Origin: Lasioglossum baleicum | Lineage: Eukaryota > Arthropoda > Insecta > Hymenoptera > Halictidae | Length of the DNA stretch: 64,000 nucleotides | Direction: 5' to 3' | NCBI RefSeq assembly: GCF_051020765.1 | Contig: NW_027469123.1 | Span: 682,001 to 746,000, forward strand | Made by a program: the position numbers and the translations under genes | Shown here: positions 58,799-64,000 of the stretch, piece after piece | Layout of the letters: each line of letters begins with the position of its first letter | Numbering within the stretch: position 1 is the stretch's first letter | The notes under the pieces: model-generated | What the model was told of the DNA's origin: nothing | Database searches by the model: none | Seen by the model: only the letters and a program-made list of their open reading frames with translations

Positions 58799-59937
58799 TG
58801 CCATGCTTTACGGCTTACGGAAACGAAACTGAAATTCGACTGTCGAGCCGTCGAGCGTATGAATCGCAATCTGGAGCTAGCCTTCGGGTCCCCGTGCAGC
58901 GAGGATTTTTTTTTTATTTTTATTTTTCATTACTTTTTTAATTACATTTTTTAACCTTCCAAAAAATTAAAAATGTTAAAACTATGTTCAAAATATGTAT
59001 TCATTTTAAATAGAAACGTTTTGTTACTGTCATAATTGCATTAATAAAAATTGGTATATGATCGAGAACAGGTTGATGGTATTTATTTGGACTGATTGGA
59101 GAATACGAAAATGCAGGAAGTATTTTTTAGTTTATGAAACAATTTGTAGATTTATTAGTTGTCAAACAAATAATAAAATAAATTGTATAATATATATAAA
59201 TTGATTTTATACTAGCATACACAAGTTTATTTGATCTTCTGTCTTCCTATAATAAAAAAACACAGTCATAACTATAATTATAATAGAATTTCATAAAATA
59301 TTGAGGTTATTGCAAACTCATCTTTTTTCGCGATGATGCTCTAATTTTATTGCTTCTCTCGAATGTCCATTTCCTTCCGAGACAGTGCGTTTCTAAGTGT
59401 AAATAAAAAATGTTGATATAAAATGTATCATAATTAAACTACAATTATTCTAATAACGTAGAATGTAGTACATATTAAGTTTTAATTACCAGGATTTTCT
59501 TCTTCGACGTTAAGCACCCTTTACTGCTTCTCGTAATTTACGTATATGGACACTAGGGTGGACCTTATTTTTCGACCATGAAATTTTTTTGTCCCGTAAA
59601 CCAGAATTGTAACAAATGTTGAGAAAATGATCTGGAAAAATTTTGGGGCCGATTGGATCATGGGAAAATGAGGCGCAGCAAATTTGAAAATTTTGAATTT
59701 TTTAAATCTTTACATAAATAGACGTTATGATATATCGTTGAATTTGTCTTTTTTCTCTTTAAGAATCCGTATGTAGCATAAACAGTTGTTGATAGAAAAA
59801 ACATCCGTGATTTTGAAAACTTGAAATAATTACTTTGAAAAAAAATATTTTCTCTGATACTATATCCACCTCCTTATATACTACAACCTTTGTTTGAAGA
59901 GTTTTTTTATATATACATAACTGACAGAGATATTAAG
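58799..59937. other. A/T-rich intergenic sequence, no gene seen
   Basis: Mostly A/T-rich with T-runs at 58908-58940. A less A/T-rich patch near 59545-59700 (GGGTGGACCTTATTTTTCG) looks like part of a dispersed repeat, but I cannot identify it. Confidence 0.5.
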
Positions 59938-60025
59938 GGGCGTAATTTGCATTATTCGGAAGCATACAACTGCGCATATAGCTATTTTCATAGCTACATG
60001 CTGCCGAATAATGAAAATTACGCCT
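59938..60025. repeat. Nested inverted repeat (28-bp arms, inner 7-bp hairpin)
   Basis: The arm at 59938-59965 (GGGCGTAATTTGCATTATTC...) pairs with 59998-60025 at all but about two positions. The 32-bp loop itself contains TAGCTAT/ATAGCTA around TTTC. The size is compatible with a very small foldback transposon or a precursor hairpin; no evidence of expression. Confidence 0.6.
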
Positions 60026-60543
60026 CGTAATCGAAAAAATAGGACTTTTGAGGCAGATAGCGCCCTAGATCGATGTTTTATCTAGCGTTTTTGACTAGTG
60101 AAAAACCCCGTGTTTGTATTATCGAGAAATGAGTAAATGAATATCTTGCAACCCTGGAAGTCTCTCTACTACCTTAACTAAATTCATTAATACGCTCCAA
60201 TCTACAAAAGAAAAACAGTTAAAATATCGGAAAAAGAAGTTATTATGAATAATAAGTAGACTGACTGAAACATAGACTGAAGGTGGTCAATGATACCGCT
60301 GAACGGGGCGTTAAACTAATGGAGGATCATATTAAAATTTTATATAGAAACAAAGTGGAGAAATAATATATACTATACAAACTGTGATGGAATATCGACA
60401 GCAGTATCCTGACGCCACAAAACAGATTTGTCAAAGGATTTTTAAATATTTTTTAATATAGAGAGAGAAACACCTGATCAATCCCTACATGCGATTAATT
60501 GCATTTTTAAGAGGCATTGAAGACAGCTTATTAACTGAGAGTT

Positions 60544-60667
60544 ATTAAAGTTTTCATTTTCCTCAGAGTCAGTAAGTTCTTTATTTTTCTCGGAGTCATT
60601 AAGTTTTCCATTTTTCTTGGAGTTATTCAATTTTTCATTTTCCTCAGTGTCGTCAAGTTTTTTCATA
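60544..60667 (-). repeat. 30-bp minisatellite encoding an Asn/Glu/Ser-rich 10-residue repeat
   Basis: Four imperfect 30-bp copies of a motif like AAGTTTTCATTTTCCTC + GGAGTCATT. Read on minus they encode KLNDSEKNKE-like decapeptides in a 62-codon open frame (60478-60666). The period being a multiple of three keeps the frame open, so the frame alone is weak evidence for a gene. Confidence 0.55.
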
Positions 60668-61649
60668 TAGTCCAGTCGGCAGGTCGAAAAAAGGCGTCTA
60701 CCTGGAAAGTATTCCGAACTTAATGAAATTTTGACACGTCATTTAGGGGTACTCTGGGGTGTCGAATCTCAGTTTTCGACCTCGAGGACCCTGTGCTAAC
60801 TTGGGGAGGGGGAAAAAACCACTACTTTTATTACCTTGTTTTGGTTTTTCGCCTATCGGGCTCGAGTCGGGTACGCGATACATCAGACACATCGGGAAGC
60901 TTATGACTAGACTGCGGATTTTATGCATGTATGACAAAAATGTACACGTTCAATTTAAAGCAGTGGACATGTTAAAAATATTTAAGGACATCAACGTATT
61001 AGTTTCAGCTTAATAGGATAATTAAAAGAAGAATACAATTTATATTTGGCTCATGTGCCGTGCAATCAATGCAAACATTTTTTATTTTGCATAAAGATCC
61101 GCAGTGTACTCATGACTCACCTTTGTCGGGCGGCTTCTAAAACAATAGAACAAGATCGCGCGAACGAGTTATCGCGATACCCGAGAATCAACTGTGCGTT
61201 CTTATGAAATAGATAATAATAATAATGGTACGTATTTCTTTCATAACTTGTCCATAATGTGATTTTCATATAAGTACATTAGGTATATTCGGCAGACATG
61301 TGCATGATCGTTATTTGTATTAAAATTTGAAATAATGCACGTTTCATGTGAAAAAATTATAAGAAAATATTTACAACGTGGTATGTAATAAGTTATGATA
61401 ACTTTTCAGTGGGTGATGTTTTTATTAACTGTTAAGTAACCTACTTAACTATCATTAATCTTACACAAATTCTAAAAAGATAATATATAGTATACAATAT
61501 AAAATAAAATAGAAATTAACTTAAAATAAAATCATATAAAATAAAAAACTAGAGGGTTATTGTTGCTCGCTCGCTTCGCTCGCTCGCGAGTAGGGTTGTT
61601 TTTGCTCGCTCGCGGATAGGACTGCTCTTGCGAAAGGGTTAGTGGTATG
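60668..61649. other. Intergenic sequence, no gene seen
   Basis: Mixed A/T-rich sequence. A GC-richer patch at 60690-60890 has short frames without known motifs. At 61565-61615 a GCTCGCTCGC/GCGAGC-rich segment forms small palindromes similar in sense to those at 53506-54009. Confidence 0.5.
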
Positions 61650-62407
61650 TGTTATGTTCGCAGCTTCTCTTAATATATTTGAGAGGTTCTGCGTTGTAAA
61701 TTTCAATGAACGACAGCTCGACACCTAATTTGCCTTAACGAACCTCTGGATTTATTCACTATATTTACAATATCTTACACTTGTATGAACTGGAAGTTCT
61801 GTCTCGAATCGAGTTAATCTTTTGCGGAAGACTGTATATCTTCAGAGAGAAATTGTATCTGGTCGCTGTCCCTGGGTCAGCTCGTTCCTCACCTCGGTGG
61901 TGAGATTGAAAAGTGGGGAAAATGGTACATTTTTTGGGGGAAAGAACATCCCATTCGTTGACTGACCCGAGGGAGGAGCCATTCCTATGCATCCCTATCG
62001 GCGGGGGAGGACATCCCCACCTCAAGCCAATCGCGGAAAGCAAATGTACAAACAAAGACGGTACTAGCAACGGACCCAGAGTCGCGTAACAACGAAAGGC
62101 CCAAGTGGCCAACACGTGCGTTTAATTTATGACCCCTGGTCTCACGCGGACGACGACCATCGACTTCGGGAACAATGCGTCTTTGAAAAAACGTACTTTC
62201 CAAGGACTCGGCAGACAGAGTTATTTATCCGAAACTCTCAAGGAGTTGCGCTTAATGATGGTCCCGAAGACGATGGTCCAAGGGTGTGCAATTTGAGCCT
62301 CGAACCCTCATAAAAAATAAGAAAGTGCTGGCCTCCTCGAGACCCTTGTAGAAGTGTCCCGAGGACTAACGGTATTTTACAGGGAATTTTCCATGCATGT
62401 CATAACA
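61650..62407 (-). repeat. Probable 3' LTR of the second BEL/Pao element
   Basis: 758 bp bounded by the perfect terminal inverted repeat TGTTATG...CATAACA. Just inside it the minus strand reads AAGGCCGGCGGGA, a purine-rich stretch suitable as polypurine tract. The second LTR is outside the window, so the limits rest on the ends and on position relative to Pol. Confidence 0.7.
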
Positions 62408-62696
62408 TCCCGCCGGCCTTGAACGAATTAGTTCAACAATGAACACTGAATGTATACATAAGCTATAGTGACGTATGATATAAAACGCGTAATAATAACA
62501 AAATAATAGTAATGATTAACGCTAAGTGGATTACATGATAGAAATAGGTACTCTATAAACTAGAAGTGCATATACAAACTACAACACCATTATGATAATA
62601 TTACCGAGTAACTAACTAACTAAGGATGGTGTATATAACATCACGTTGATGCGGGTTTGACGTTATGATCAGTATACGCTATAACTACATTCTAAA
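62408..62696 (-). other. 3' untranslated region of the second BEL/Pao element
   Basis: About 290 bp of A/T-rich non-coding sequence between the Pol stop and the LTR, ending in the purine-rich minus-strand tract beside the LTR. Confidence 0.65.
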
Positions 62697-64000
62697 TTAT
62701 TCAATAGGCAAAGGGGATAATTTAGTTGTGCTACGTTTATACAGTCCTTGAGCAGTCTTAACTGTGACTACTCGTACGATATTGTCGTCGCCAGGATGAA
62801 CGATAACAATTCTGCCCAACCTCCAATGCATGGGGGGAACATTGTCTTCTTGAATTGTTACTAACGTTCCAACCTTCATTTGAGAAGAATCCTGTCTGTG
62901 CCATTTATTGCGAGTGTGCAACTCATGAAGATAATCTGTGTGCCATCTTTTCCAAAAGTGCTGCTTTACTTGCTGTATGTGTTGCCACAACGACAACCTA
63001 TTTGCAGCGACTTCTGTTAGATCACACTCTGGTAGATTTGTGAGCGAATCTCCTATTAGGAAATGTCCAGGAGTGAGGGCAATAAGATCGTTTGGATCCG
63101 AGGAAATTGGGATAATAGGACGAGAATTCAATATGGCTTCTATCTGAATAATTAAGCTATTAAACTGTTCGTAAGTGAATAAGGTTTCACCTATTGTTCT
63201 AAATAGATGTCTCTTAAAAGACTTTACCGCCGCCTCCCATAGTCCACCAAAATGTGGGGATCGCGGAGGTGAAAAATGCCAGTTTATATTGTCATTACTC
63301 AGAGTATGTTGAATTGTATTATTAAATTCCTCAGACCATATCAGTGCTTGTAATTCCATGATTTGATTGCGCGAGCCAACAAAATTTGTACCATTATCTG
63401 TATATATATTTTTCGCCTTTCCTCTTCGAGAAAAGAATCTTGTGATTGCTGCCAAACATGTCTCAGTGGTTAAATCTGTCACAAGTTCTAAATGTATGGC
63501 TTTAGTTACAAAACAAATAAAAACCACCACGTAGGATTTAACCTTCAATCTATTGCGATTTTTCTTTTCTTTAATAAAAAATGGACCGCAATAGTCTATG
63601 CCCACATTTTCGAAAGGCCGTGATTGCTTGACTCTAGAACTAGGTAGTTCACCCATTAATGGGGCGGAGGTCTTAGGATTCAACCTATAACATCGCATAC
63701 ATTGACCAATAATTCGCTTTATTACTCCCTTAACACTTATGGGCCAATACCTTTGACGAATCGCATTCATGGTTGCATGCACCCCAGCATGCCAGTGACG
63801 TTCATGCTCATATTTAACTATCAAATTGGTAACATAATGTGAATGTGGTAAGATTAAGGGATGTTTCTGAGAAAAGCTAATAAGAGCATTTTTTAGTCTA
63901 CCCCCTACTCTGAGCAACCCATGTTCATCTAAAAACGGATTTAGATTTCTTAATTTGCTTTCCCTTCTAACTACCTTGTGTTTCTCCAGGCTATTTATAT
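62697..64000 (-). CDS. pol: BEL/Pao Pol, integrase part (5' end beyond window)
   Basis: 434 codons, open to the window edge; the first in-frame ATG-like codons are not a real start because the conserved DEHGLLRVGGRL segment begins upstream. The integrase has a zinc-binding region with His residues (HERHWHAGVH) and QCMRC. The DDE core is seen as DYCGPFF, YTDNGTNFVGS and HFGGLWEAAVKS. It ends with the family's C-terminal domain (HFWKRWHTDYL, PPMHWRLGRI, VHPGDD) and the normal terminus KLSPLPIE before TAA. All three catalytic residues and the full C-terminus are intact, unlike the truncated tail of the element at 26868-33589. The enzyme inserts element cDNA into the host genome. Confidence 0.92.
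   Translation of the reverse strand, partial: INSLEKHKVVRRESKLRNLNPFLDEHGLLRVGGRLKNALISFSQKHPLILPHSHYVTNLIVKYEHERHWHAGVHATMNAIRQRYWPISVKGVIKRIIGQCMRCYRLNPKTSAPLMGELPSSRVKQSRPFENVGIDYCGPFFIKEKKNRNRLKVKSYVVVFICFVTKAIHLELVTDLTTETCLAAITRFFSRRGKAKNIYTDNGTNFVGSRNQIMELQALIWSEEFNNTIQHTLSNDNINWHFSPPRSPHFGGLWEAAVKSFKRHLFRTIGETLFTYEQFNSLIIQIEAILNSRPIIPISSDPNDLIALTPGHFLIGDSLTNLPECDLTEVAANRLSLWQHIQQVKQHFWKRWHTDYLHELHTRNKWHRQDSSQMKVGTLVTIQEDNVPPMHWRLGRIVIVHPGDDNIVRVVTVKTAQGLYKRSTTKLSPLPIE

Larger units (their letters stand above)
61650..64000 (-). mobile_element. Second BEL/Pao LTR retrotransposon, 3' end only (runs off the window)
   Basis: On the minus strand, integrase (64000-62697), 3' untranslated sequence and the 3' LTR (61650-62407) follow in order. 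The protein is clearly BEL/Pao but diverged from the element at 26868-33589, and the LTRs are unrelated in sequence and length, so it is a different lineage. The 5' part lies beyond 64000, so the target duplication cannot be checked. Confidence 0.9.

Noticed and set aside
58495..58941. A 148-codon plus ORF across the right inverted repeat
   Set aside because: It crosses a repeat boundary into a T-run, and its counterpart in the left repeat copy is not open in the same frame.

Overview
The window is eukaryotic and looks like insect heterochromatin. The supporting evidence is a long satellite array built from the tail of an R1-clade non-LTR retrotransposon, two BEL/Pao LTR retrotransposons, a decayed PIF/Harbinger DNA transposon with its Myb-like partner gene, palindromic foldback elements whose ends read ACAGGGTGTCCC, and tRNA-like SINE fragments. 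From the repeat style I would guess Hymenoptera (an ant, bee or wasp), but nothing here proves the order. I see no host protein gene, rRNA or working tRNA.

Layout. (1) 1-26,867 and 33,590-51,872 are one tandem array, about 46 units of roughly 963 bp, split by a single retrotransposon. On the minus strand each unit carries the last ~115 codons of an R1-like ORF2 (CCHC zinc knuckle to stop codon). The rest of the unit is a GC-rich hairpin and an A/T-rich block. Blocks of several units recur as higher-order repeats. A 256-bp insert at one fixed position has been amplified with its host unit four times. (2) 26,868-33,589 is a complete, young BEL/Pao element on the minus strand: 578-bp LTRs differing at two positions, a 5-bp target duplication ATAAG, a primer site matching tRNA-Tyr, Gag, protease, RT, RNase H and integrase. 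Two in-frame stops interrupt its coding frame. (3) 51,873-58,798 is a mosaic bounded by an inverted repeat of about 210 bp. It holds two 370-bp palindromes, a 60-bp minisatellite of CGAGC/GCTCG palindromes, an unexplained 117-codon ORF, and a PIF/Harbinger element whose frameshifted transposase faces a three-exon Myb/SANT-like gene fragment tail to tail. (4) 58,799-61,649 is A/T-rich with no gene I can support, only a nested hairpin and a 30-bp minisatellite. (5) 61,650-64,000 is the 3' end of a second, unrelated BEL/Pao element (758-bp LTR plus integrase) that runs off the window.

How the parts relate. The genes here are parts of transposable elements, not a pathway. The order of events can be partly read. 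An R1-like tail was captured into a repeat unit and lost coding capacity in two lineages by different nonsense changes. The array then expanded by unequal exchange in multi-unit blocks. The BEL element later landed precisely in one unit, since removing it and one target copy leaves a normal 964-bp unit.
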